Shown one piece after another: positions 13,501 through 23,149 of a DNA stretch of 64,000 bases. Positions within the stretch are counted from its first letter, which is position 1. Each line of letters opens with the position of its first letter. Both the position numbers and the translations under genes were made by a program. Where the stretch lies: assembly GCA_012064385.1 (NCBI GenBank), contig QRDG01000473.1, forward strand, positions 4,793,066-4,857,065, in the 5' to 3' direction. The notes under the pieces are model-generated. The model was not told where the DNA came from. It searched no databases and saw nothing but the letters and a program-made list of their open reading frames with translations. This DNA is from Puccinellia tenuiflora. Its lineage: Eukaryota > Streptophyta > Magnoliopsida > Poales > Poaceae.

Positions 13501-13974
13501 ATAAAGGTCCATTTCCTCGAGGGTGAGTCGAGGGAGTGCCTTTGGGTGAGATGAGTGGTGATGGTTGTAAGTAGGTTCGCCGAGAACCGAAGATGATAAT
13601 GATACTCTCTTACCCCTATATAAAAGTATTCTGAGTAGACGAATGCCATGTGTCATTTATGTTTCGGTTTATTAAAAACTAGCTTTATGCAAAAGAAATA
13701 CATATACAGCTTTAGAGCCTCCGTCAGTCATTGGGCCTATATCGCCCTACTAAACTTGCGAGTACATCGTACTCAGTCTCTGTTTGCTGCCTCTATGATT
13801 TTGTATTTCAGAGGAGGACGACACCGAGCAACTAGGTGGGTTCTTCGTTGACGTCGACTACTAGTCTGGGGTTCCCAGGTGGCAGCTTGGGACCGTGGAA
13901 CAACCTGGCTGGGATGATGTTTATTGTAGGCCTCTTAGGCCATATTTTGCTTCTTGTTGTTAGACAACACTACC
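10573..13974 (+). mobile_element. Truncated long LTR (over 3.4 kb) of an unidentified Gypsy-like element
   Basis: It begins TGTAACAGCC at 10573 directly after aaaaa in the Athila integrase. No matching TG...CA end is reached before 13975, where a Tat LTR starts, so it is cut. It contains a GC-rich block (11040-12050) with many CCGGAAGT and ACCGG words, then AT-rich sequence, then a block at 13370-13412 shared inverted with the 2470-5151 solo LTR. I see no coding capacity: the ORFs at 11051-11784 are arginine/proline-rich frames of GC-rich DNA. The start is firm; identity as an LTR is inferred from its terminus and from similarity to the solo LTR. Confidence 0.65.
11776..12045. repeat. Cluster of CCGGAAGT / ACCGG words within a long LTR
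   Basis: About a dozen copies of CCGGAAGT, CCGGAACT or ACCGG lie in 270 bases, several forming imperfect palindromes such as ccggaagttccgg. A smaller cluster is at 11030-11070. They sit between a GC-rich and an AT-rich part of the LTR. Function is unknown. Confidence 0.55.
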
Positions 13975-14535
13975 TGTCGTGGGGTTGTCAAGGCAAGTTC
14001 TTCCTCATGGAAGATGAGTTCCGGGGCCATTGATGACTGAAGTACGTTGGAACGGTTAATCTCGCCAAGGAACAAGGATTTACCCAGGTTCGGCCCCTCC
14101 TGATTCGAGGTAAAGACCTACTTCCTGCTTCTATGTTATTGCTCTTGATTATATCTCGATTACAAGGACCCGGCTCCTACAACTCAGGAGCCGGCGACTT
14201 CTCTCTGGTGGCTAGGGTTTCTCTCTACTGGTTGAAGCTTAGCTTACTACGATACAGGACCCCCCTTATAAAGGTGGCGGGTCCCTGGACTTACAATCTG
14301 TGTCGAGTTCTACTCATACACGGAGTCCTACTCTAGGCTTTGTCCTTCCAAACTAGAGCTCCGGGTTGTACTTGGACTCCATCTTTGGACGTGTCCCCTT
14401 CTCCACACGGGTCTTAGTCGACTTGTCTCCAGCCCAGCAAATGTGACTTGTATCGTGACTCGGCATTGGCCTTCTTGGTCTTGGCGGGTCTACTTTCCGG
14501 GTCCATGGGCCTACCTATAAAGTATCCCCCCATCA
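13975..14535 (-). repeat. Tat element 3' LTR (left copy)
   Basis: In element orientation it begins TGATGGGG at 14535 and ends CGACA at 13975. It differs from the right LTR at six positions in its first 80 bases on the plus strand, and more later on, including indels. On the plus strand it has TATAAAG at 14267-14273 and 14516-14522, both pointing toward the antisense gene. Confidence 0.8.
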
Positions 14536-14547
14536 GTAGCCCCCGAA
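14536..14547 (-). promoter_or_regulatory. Polypurine tract of the Tat element
   Basis: On the minus strand this is ttcgggggctac, purine-rich and directly before the TGATGGGG LTR start. It has the expected position for plus-strand DNA priming. The same core, cttgggggctac, recurs in intron 3 of the antisense gene. Confidence 0.75.
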
Positions 14548-14933
14548 TTTATCTTGGGCGCAGCTTGGCGGCTTCTTCTGACTTGTTGGTTCGACTCCCT
14601 GGGCCGACTCCTTCCACTTGAGCCACAGGCTCAAAAGTCGCTTGCTGCTAGCTCCAAGATGAATTCCTGCATAAAGACATAATAAATATAAAAGATGAGT
14701 CTATCCTCAGCCCTTGTTCAAGTCATCACCCTTGCCCTTTGCACATGCTGGCCGGGTCCGTTGTGACTCTTGCGAACAAGGACTAGATGGCTTGACTTTT
14801 ACTGTCATAGGACTCGCCCTTCTGGGACAAGCCGGCTTTTTCCACTTCCATAACTTTAACCTTTAACTGTTGACTCGTTACCCACGATTTTACCGCGGGC
14901 CACCACTGTAATCCTCTAGGGTTTTTACCCACT

Positions 14934-14940
14934 TATAAAT
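14934..14940 (+). promoter_or_regulatory. Likely TATA box of the antisense gene
   Basis: TATAAAT lies 119 bases upstream of the ATG at 15053, a normal spacing for a short 5' UTR. The ATG overlapping it at 14939 would be upstream of any transcript start and is therefore not used as the start here. Confidence 0.5.
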
Positions 14941-15052
14941 GTCAAAGGGTGAGAACCAAAACCTCAACTGCCCCTTCATTCCCCAATCTTTCTGCCTTTC
15001 CTGCGCTCTTTTCTTTCCCGCGCAGCACTCCCTCTTGCACCGTACGTACGCC

Positions 15053-18000
15053 ATGGCTCCCAAGCGCGCCTCCAAGGGCACCTCTAAGGCCAAGGCCCCT
15101 TCTGCAAGCAGGATCATTGACATTGCCACCGTGGCCGCCGCACCTGCCTCGAAGAGATCCATCTCCGCCGATTGGGGCGGTTCAACCATCACGGCGGAGC
15201 AACTGAAAGCACATCGCCTAGCTGGCCTCCTTCCTTCAAGCGTCAAGGCACGAGCTCCTGGGGATGAATCGGTGCCTTCTCCGGCGAAGGGCGAGGTCGT
15301 CATCTTTGCGGAGCACCTTTTCCGCGGTTTCACGCCCCCCGGTAACTTGTTCTTCCGCCAGCTCCTCGAGTTCTATAAGCTGCGGATTCACGATCTCGCG
15401 CCCAATTCCATTCTTACCCTATCCAACTTCGTTGTTCTCTGTGAGGATTACCTCCAGATTGAGCCAGACCTAGATCTATGGCTCGAGTTGTTCTACTGCA
15501 ACCCCCAACCTGAAACCTCCGGGGGCCCTCTCTTACAGTGCGGCGCTGTAGCTCTCCAGCGTCGCCTAAATTCTGTCTTCCCTAAGCCAGTTTTTCCAAA
15601 CCGCATCAAAGACTGGCAAAAAACCTTCTTTTATTGCAAGGACACCTCTCCTGAGGATGAACCTAAGCTCCCTCAATTCTCTGAGAGCCGACTGGAGGTG
15701 ACTCCTGCTATGAAAGCCAGGTGCTCAGAGGCCGCCCGGCCCAAAGTCGAGTCATTGATCCTTAGAATCCGGGCTCTCCTCTCTCATGACCTGGAAAACA
15801 TGGATCTCGTCCGCTGCTGGACCACCTGGAGAATTCAACCGTTGAGTCCCAGGACTCGGCTCATCTGCTCGTATACCAGGTGTGTCACTGATGATCTCAG
15901 GATGACAGATAAGTTGTCTGACGGTCCTGAACTTGGTCGATTGATCAAGAAGCTGACCGGGAAGATGGTGAAGGACCAGGCCCACTTTGGGCTCCAGCCT
16001 TTCTGCTCCACTTGCCCAGCTCCTGCTGTAAGTACTTTAACTGTCTTTCCTTCTTGCTTGCTTGTATTGTCTCAATTTACTAACTCACACTTTCTGTTTC
16101 CTCTCTGCAGCTTACCGACTCCTTCTGGAAGTCGACCCTTGAAACTGACAAGGGCAAAGGGAGTACCTCTGCTGCTGCAGAGATTGTTGAAGAAGAAGAA
16201 GCCAGCGAGGAGTCCTCTAAAGAGGCTACTGCCGCTGGTGAGGAGAATGAAGATGAGGAGTCCTCACCTGAGGCTCCCACTGTCAATGTCATTGAGGAGG
16301 GGTCCTCCTCTGAAGCACAGTATGCTGACGAAGAGCATACCGAATCGAGTCCTGCAGGAGCCCAACCAACTCCATCTGAGGAGTCATCAGATGTCAAGAG
16401 TCGCTCCCCGACTCCTCCAGTTCCGAAAAATGGGTCCCGGGCTGCTGTGCCTAAGGTACCCGCCTCGCGAGTCCGAAAATCTAGCAGCTCCTCCAGCGAG
16501 CCTGAAGAAATTGCTGCGCAAGTCCTTGCTGCCAAGAAAAGGAAACTGCGCTCAAGTGGCCCTGCAGAGACTCCTCCGCCTCTACCTGTATCACACCAGA
16601 GGAAGTCGATCTCTCCTCCTGAGAAAGCTGACTCCTATGAGTCAGGAATGTCAATCTTTTCCTCTGACTCTCAAGCCTCTTTGGATCTTGAGACAAATGT
16701 TGGGTATGACTTTTCTCCTTTATCTTTACTAGCATGACATCTGTATTTACCTTTAATCAATATCTGACTTTTAATCTGTCCTGTCTCAGAGCCCGGCCCT
16801 GCGCCAAGGTCTCCAAGCTACCAGGCATGGCCGATGTGACTTCCAGCCGAGGAGCTGTACCGCCGTCGACTTCTCAGACGACGAGTACAAAGACCGCTCC
16901 TACGACTCCCGCATCTGCTGGTGCAACAACCACTGGGACTCCCCCTGTTCCCGAGTCCGCTCCAAAGACTCGGTTGGAGACTCCTGTGGTGATCCCATCC
17001 TCCTCTGGGGGTGGAACTCCAACTACTACGGTTCAGATGCCTCCGAGTCAAGAAAAAGCGGCTCCCACTTCTCAGCTGAACACCGAGCCAGCAAAATCCT
17101 CAACTGACTACAGCCGGCTCCGGATATCTGACAATAAATCCTTCAACGAGGCCTATATTGAGGCCATAGAACTTAATGATCAAGCCTCCAAGCTAAAGGA
17201 TGAGGAGCAAGTAGCCCTCAGAGCCCTTGAGATGATTCATAACGTAAGTATTCTAACTTGTGCTCTTTATGCTCTCTCCATTAGTCTCCTATTACAGTAG
17301 CCCCCAAGCACCTTATCTTTGGTGACTTGGAGCTAAGATAGGTGCTTCATCCTGAACTCAAATCACTTGCTAGGTGGAAAAACTTGCATACTGTAGCCCC
17401 CAAGACCTGAGTCCTTAGCTCTACTAGGACTCGGGGCTGCTAATTTACTGTCTGTCGGGTCCTTAGACCAAAAATTTCTGCGCGAGTAGCCCCCAAGCGC
17501 CGAGTTGTCAGCCTGCGACGACTTGGAGCTACCCACATATGCAATTTACTGATATCTTACTTGAAGAAAAATTTCTGTTCTGCGAGTAGCCCCCAAGCGC
17601 CAAGTTGTTAACTTGTGACGACTTGGAGCTGCGACTCTTCTTCTTATGACTTGTGTGTCTGGAAAAAATCTGACTCCTGAGTAGCCCCCAAGCGCCAAGT
17701 TGTTAACTTGTGACGACTTGGAGCTCATGAGTTATAGAATTTGACTTGTAAAAATCTGACTTGCACTTTTCTGACTTGTTGATTGTCGACTTGTACGTTG
17801 CTGACTTCTGCTTTTCCTGACTTCTGCTTTTTCAGACTGTTGTCTCCAAGATGAAGAGAGACATGAAAAAATTGGAAGACCAAGCAGCTTCCAGTGCCAA
17901 ATCTGCTGAATCTGAGAAACAGCATTCCCTCCAACTGGAGAAAGACTTACAAATCCTAGCTGCTGAGCTAGCAAAGGTGAAGAAGGAGTCGGCTGAAGCA

Positions 18001-18996
18001 AAGAAGGCCGCCCAAAAGGCACACACTGATCTGAGAGCCGTCTTGGACGTATGCCAAAAGGGAATTAAGGCTATGTGCCATCATATCTTTGGTAAGTTAC
18101 TGCACTTGCCTTCTTTTAGCTTGATACAAAGAACTCAGCTACTTATGACTTTTGACTTCTCTTACTTTGCAGGGGCTGACTCCCCAAAACTCAAGCTGCC
18201 CACTAGCCAACAACTCCATGCCATGCTAGACCACTGCCATGGGCTGCAGGAGGGTGCTCGCTCTGTGGTAAAATATCTTAACTCCAAGGGCAAGTACCCC
18301 AAGGAGCCTGAACGATTGGTTGATGAGTTGTCAAGAGCTCCAGGGTACATGCACTTGTGGAAACAATCTGCCATGAGGAGATCTGCCATAAGGATACTTG
18401 CACTGGCACACAGCTACTACCCAACTGTCCTGGAGCCAGCAATGCTCACTATGGGGAAGCCGGAGCAGCATGAAGATGGCAAACCCTTCACCCAAGATGA
18501 CTTCAAGGCTGAGGAGAATCTAGTGCGGCCTTACGCCTGCGAGATCGCCAATAAGATGGACCCGGAGGTATGGGTTCATCACTATGACTTGGAGAACAAG
18601 AGGGTTAATCCAGGAGTTCCTCCAATCGTAAACTTTGGGCGTCCCTCACAGGACATGACTGGTGCCCCATCAACTGTGCCAAGCTCTTCCACTCCAGCGG
18701 CTCCTGGGACTGGCGACTCGGCTGGTGCAGAGCCCACGCTAAAGACTCCTGCTGCGCCCACTCCCTCAAGAGTCGCAACTGGCGGCTCCCAAGTTCAAGA
18801 GGAGTTGAGCAAGCACATGAAGAACCCGAGGGGAACTGGCTTTCAGAAAAAGAAAGTTGCCACGAAATCCCCTGGAAAGTCGACTTCCACATCTGCTGCA
18901 CAGGCGAAAGACAAGTCTCCAGCTAAGGACTCCACAGCTCCAGTCAAGGACTCAGCTCCTGTTAAGGAAAACTCTCTAGATGACTCTAGTTTGTAA
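15053..18996 (+). CDS. Five-exon antisense gene of the Tat element (putative gypsy-type transposon family protein)
   Basis: Predicted exons are 15053-16027, 16111-16703, 16790-17243, 17836-18091 and 18173-18996. All introns are GT...AG (83, 86, 592, 81 nt), phases agree, and the joined frame codes 1033 aa without a stop. The start is the ATG in gccatggct (MAPKRASKG). Residues about 85-170 (GEVVIFAEHLFRGFTPPGN ... LWLELFYC) match the 'putative gypsy type transposon' domain (PF04195 type), seen in grass Tat elements. Then come an acidic Ser/Glu-rich region, a Pro/Thr/Ser-rich region, a coiled-coil-like Lys/Glu/Ala stretch in exon 4, and a basic, low-complexity tail in exon 5. Its function is unknown. 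It runs opposite to gag-pol and meets integrase tail to tail across about 550 bases. It has stayed open while gag-pol has decayed. Exon borders are by eye. Confidence 0.75.
17297..17726 (+). repeat. Five PPT-like motifs and a 50-bp repeat in intron 3 of the antisense gene
   Basis: The word gtagcccccaag starts at 17297, 17393, 17486, 17586 and 17681. Read on the element's sense strand it is cttgggggctac, almost the same as the true polypurine tract beside the 3' LTR. The last three copies belong to a roughly 50-bp unit that ends in cgacttggagct and recurs every 95-100 bases. The repeats fill most of the one long intron (592 nt); the other introns are 81-86 nt. Confidence 0.8.
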
Positions 18997-19542
18997 TGAT
19001 GTACTTCTGATGATTTTAAACTATGTAGCTTGTTAGCTACTTTGGGCTGTAATGATGCACTACTGGTGCTTTAAACTATTTAGCTTGTTAGCTATTTTGA
19101 ATTTGTGCCAATCGGCTTGGTTCTTATAACCCGTCTAGTTTTTCACTGATGAATAAGTAGGCCCTGCATGACTTCTCTTACAGTTTGTGCTGACAGGTTC
19201 TTAACTCATATGTTCCTTAGGATCCATAAGAGAGAGAAACAAGTCATGCCTGTAGATAGATCATATTGTGCAGGATGCATCTGACTTACCAGCGAGAAAA
19301 CTAGGAAAATTTGGCTACTGTGCCGGGTCCAAGAGTTTAAGCTTAACTTTTTTCACTGAAAAGCAAGCCCCCAAGAACCTGATGATCAAAATTTAAAGAA
19401 CAAAGCGCACTCACTGGGTGACTCGACTAAAGGACTCATGTTCACAAAAGCCGGCTTTATTTCATTTGATCATAATAATTCGATTACATCTAGGCATGGC
19501 TCACTGGGCTCATTGCCTTTCAACTCATGAATCTGTTACAAC
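18997..19542. other. Spacer between convergent antisense gene and integrase
   Basis: No open frame is convincing here. It should hold the 3' ends of both transcripts. A short local duplication is visible at 19002-19100, where 'taatgatg.ac' and 'tagcttgttagcta' appear twice. Another purine-rich minus-strand word, cttgggggcttg, lies at 19366-19377. Confidence 0.5.
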
Positions 19543-21575
19543 TTAAGTATAATAAGGACGTAACTGAGCTATGTTCCAAGGCCTCTTTGCCTCTGCATAA
19601 GGATCTAGAGTATGAGCTGTATCAGCTCCTTTGCCCACACTTGCCGGCTCTCGCACATCCATTAGATAGTACGACCCGTTGTTCAAATTCTTGCTTATGA
19701 CGAACGGTCCTTCCCATGGTGGAGATAACTTGTGCATCCCTTCCTTATTCTGGACAAGGCGAAGCACTAAGTCTCCTTCCTGGAAAGTCCGGGTCTTGAC
19801 TCTGCGTGCGTGATATCGCCGCAAGTCCTGCTGATAAACTGCTGATCTCTCAAGGGCTAACTCCCTTGCTTCCTCGAGTGCATCGACCGAGTCCTGGCGG
19901 GCGAGTTCGTTTTCTGTCTCAACGTAATTGGCGACTCGTGGCGAGTCATGCAACAAGTCGCTTGGCAAGACAGCTTCTGCTCCATACACCATGAAGAAAG
20001 GTGTGAAGCCAGTGGATCTATTGGGAGTCGTCCTGATACTCCAAAGTACTGCTGGTAGCTCCTCAACCCAAGACCCGGCGGCTCTTAGCAAAGGGACTCG
20101 GAGCCGAGGCTTAATTCCCTTCAGCAACTCCTGATTTGCCCTCTCTGCTTGTCCATTGGACTGTGGATGTGCCACTGAGGCTAGGTCGAGTCTGATGTTG
20201 TTCTCACCACAAAACTTGGCCATCTCTCCAACTGATAAGTTGGTACCATTGTCTGTAATGATGCTGTGAGGATACCCAAAACGTGTTGCTATCTTTTTGA
20301 AGAATCTCACAGCTGATGCACCGTCGACTCTGCTGACGGGTTCCACTTCCACCCACTTGGTGAACTTGTCAACTGCTACTAGCAGATGGGTCTTCTGACA
20401 AGGCGACTTTGAGAAAGGGCCCACCATGTCGAGTCCCCAAACTGCAAATGGCCAAGTGATAGGGATGGTTCTGAGTTCTTGAGCTGGCACGTGGTCTTGC
20501 CTTGCGTACCTTTGACATCCATCACAGACTCGAACTATCCTCTCTGCATCCAAATGTGCTGTCAACCAAAAGAACCCGTGTCTGAAAGCTTTTGACACCA
20601 AGGATCTAGTGGATGCATGATGACCACAATCTCCTGCGTGAATCTCTTGCAATATTTGCTTGCCCTCCTCTGGAGACACACATCTCTGGTAGACTCCAGT
20701 AACGCTCCTTCTGTACAACTCGCCATCAATGACTGTGTAGGACTTGCATCGCCTGATGAGTTGCTTTTGCTTGACTTCATCCTTTGGGAGTTCACCCCGC
20801 AGGAGATATGCTAGGTAGGGCTCTGTCCACGTTGGGATTGCTCGTGTTGCTGCTACCAACACCGACTCTGGGTCTGGAAAGGCTAACTCCTCCTCTGAGG
20901 GCAATTTGACTGAAGGATGATGGAGTTCATCCAAGAACACATTTGGTGGTACTTTCTCCCGACGAGAGCTGAGTCGTGATAACGCATCAGCAGCCTCGTT
21001 CTTGCGCCTGTCAATATGCTCCACTTGATAACCAGAAAAGAACCCGGCTATCTGTTCGACTGCTCTTCTATAAGCCGCCATGTTTGCATCCTTCGAGTCC
21101 CAGGTTCCAGACACTTGCTGAGCTACGAGATCCGAGTCTCCAAAGCACCTGATACGCTTGATGTTCATCTCCTTGGCCAAACGCAGGCCATGTAGCAAAG
21201 CCTCATACTCTGCCATGTTGTTGGTACAATCAAAGTGTAACTGAAGGACATATGCTAACTTATCTCCTTTAGGTGAGGTTAACACCACGCCGGCTCCTGA
21301 GCCCTCTAACTGTCTGGACCCGTCAAAGTGCATTGTCCAATACTTGGTGCAAGGGGTACTTGGTGAAGATGTAAAATCTGTCCAATCATTGACAAAATCA
21401 ACCAAAGCTTGAGATTTGATCGCTGTCCTTGGCTCATATGTGATGTGATAAGGACCCAACTCAATTGCCCACTTGGCGACTCGCCCTGTTGCCTCTCTGT
21501 TGCGTATAATATCTGCCAGCGGTGCTGAACTCACCACCTTAATTGGATGCTCTTGGAAATAATGCTTGAGTTTCT
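19543..21575 (-). pseudogene. Tat pol fragment: RNase H domains and integrase
   Basis: An open frame of about 660 codons ends at 19543. It starts in the tail of the RT-linked RNase H, then has a second RNase H (FDGS near 21325, DSDLV near 21140), a zinc finger (GHHASTRS ... CDGCQRYA), and an integrase core with WGLDMVG, ITDNGT and AERAN for the D, D, E residues. A C-terminal region ends in AQLRPYYT. The second RNase H is typical of the Tat lineage. A one-base frameshift near 21575 separates it from RT. The domain itself is open and conserved, but it lacks its own start and is part of a broken polyprotein. Confidence 0.88.
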
Positions 21576-23149
21576 ACTTGCAAGAAAAACTCCATAGACC
21601 AACTTCTGCCACTGTGGGTACCTTTGCTTTGACTCTGTGAGGACTTCACTGATGTAGTAGACAGGTCTCTGCACTGGGTACTCCTTTCCTTCCTCTGCAC
21701 GCTCCACAACTACTACTGCACTGACAACTCTCTCGTTGGCAGCTACATATAATAGCATGGGCTCCTTATCTGTAGGAGCTGCAAGCACTGGTGCTGTTGA
21801 TAAAGTTTTCTTCAACTCCTCAAAAGCACGGTCAGCTTCTTCATCCCATAGGAATTTATCTGACTTCTTCAGGAGTCGGTAGAGAGGACCCGCCTTCTCC
21901 CCGAGTCTTGAAATAAACCTGCTTAGAGCTGCCACACATCCAGTGAGCTTTTGAACGTCCTTCAGACAAGTCGGCTTCTGCAAGTTATGGATAGCCTTGA
22001 TTTTCTCTGGATTTGCCTCAATGCCTCTCTCTGAAACGATGAAGCCTAGGAGTTTGCCAGCAGGGACTCCAAAAACACACTTGGTCGGGTTGAGCTTCAT
22101 CTTGTACTTGCGTAGGTTCTCAAACGTTTCTGTCAGGTCTGCTATCAGAGAGTCGGCTTTCTGAGACTTGACAACTACATCATCCACATAAGCATGAATA
22201 TTCCTTCCAATCTGTTTTTTGAAACAATTCTGGATACATCTCTGATATGTAGCTCCTGCATTCTTGAGTCCAAAGGGCATTGTTGTGTAACAAAATGCTC
22301 CAAAGGGCGTAATGAAGGACGTCTTCAGCTCATCCTCTATGTTGAGTCTGATCTGATGGTACCCTGAATATGCATCCAAGAAACAAAGCAACTCTGACCC
22401 CGCTGTGGAGTCGATGATCTGGTCTATGCGAGGTAGTGCAAACGGGTCCTTAGGGCAATGCTTGTTTAGGCCCGTGAAGTCGATGCACATACGCAACTCT
22501 CCTGTCTTCTTTGGTACTAACACTGGATTGGCCACCCACTCTGGGTGAAAGACCTCCTTGATGAACTCGGCTGCGAGGAGCCGAGCCACCTCTTCTCCTA
22601 TGGCTTTCCTCCTGTCATCATGAAACTTGCGCAGACCCTGCTTAACTGGTCTTGCATTAGGATTAACATGTAAGCTGTGCTCGGCGAGTTCTCTCGGGAC
22701 TCCTGGCATGTCAGATGGCTTCCATGCAAAGACGTCCCGGTTCTCACGGATGAACTCGACGAGCGCGCTTTCCTATTTATCAGAGAGGTGTGCCCCAATG
22801 GTGAACTGCTTGGAAGAGTCACCAGGGGTAAAGTCGACTTGCTTTGTGTCCTGAGCTGACTTGAATTTCATCTTCTCCTCTGTGGCCGGCTTCTTAAGGA
22901 CCGAGTTGTCCTCCGGGTCCACGTTTGCCTTGTAAAACTTCAGCTCCTCTTGAGCACAAGCTGTCTCAGCCATAGCTGCATCACCTAACTCGCACTCCAA
23001 TGCCATCTGTCTGCTGCCATTAACTGTAATGACTCCTGCTGGACCTGGCATCTTGAGCTTCAAGTACACATAACATGGCCTGGCCATAAACTTAAAATAT
23101 GCAGGTCGACCAAAAAGAGCATGATATGGACTCTTAAGATCCACTACCT
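21576..23149 (-). pseudogene. Tat pol fragment: protease tail, RT and first RNase H
   Basis: RT motifs in order are GELRMCIDFTGLNKHCPKD, FLDAYSGYHQI, TTMPFGLKNAGATYQR and the catalytic YVDD near nt 22180. An RNase H region follows (VYYISEVLTESKQRYPQWQ near 21650). The frame is entered by a one-base shift near 23150 relative to protease. A TAG at 22773-22775 interrupts it before the RT core, most simply a CAG to TAG change since the same frame continues with family-like sequence. It is left by another frameshift near 21575. It is not functional as it stands. Confidence 0.88.

Noticed and set aside
14939..15052. The ATG at 14939 as start of the antisense gene
   Set aside because: It overlaps the TATA-like box. 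The ATG at 15053 has a better context (gccatggct) and is followed directly by family-like sequence.
16028..16110. Continuous 597-aa frame at 14939-16732 as the true exon
   Set aside because: Reading through 16028 gives a low-complexity frame, whereas splicing GT...AG at 16028-16110 joins to an acidic, phase-compatible exon that continues through the next junctions.
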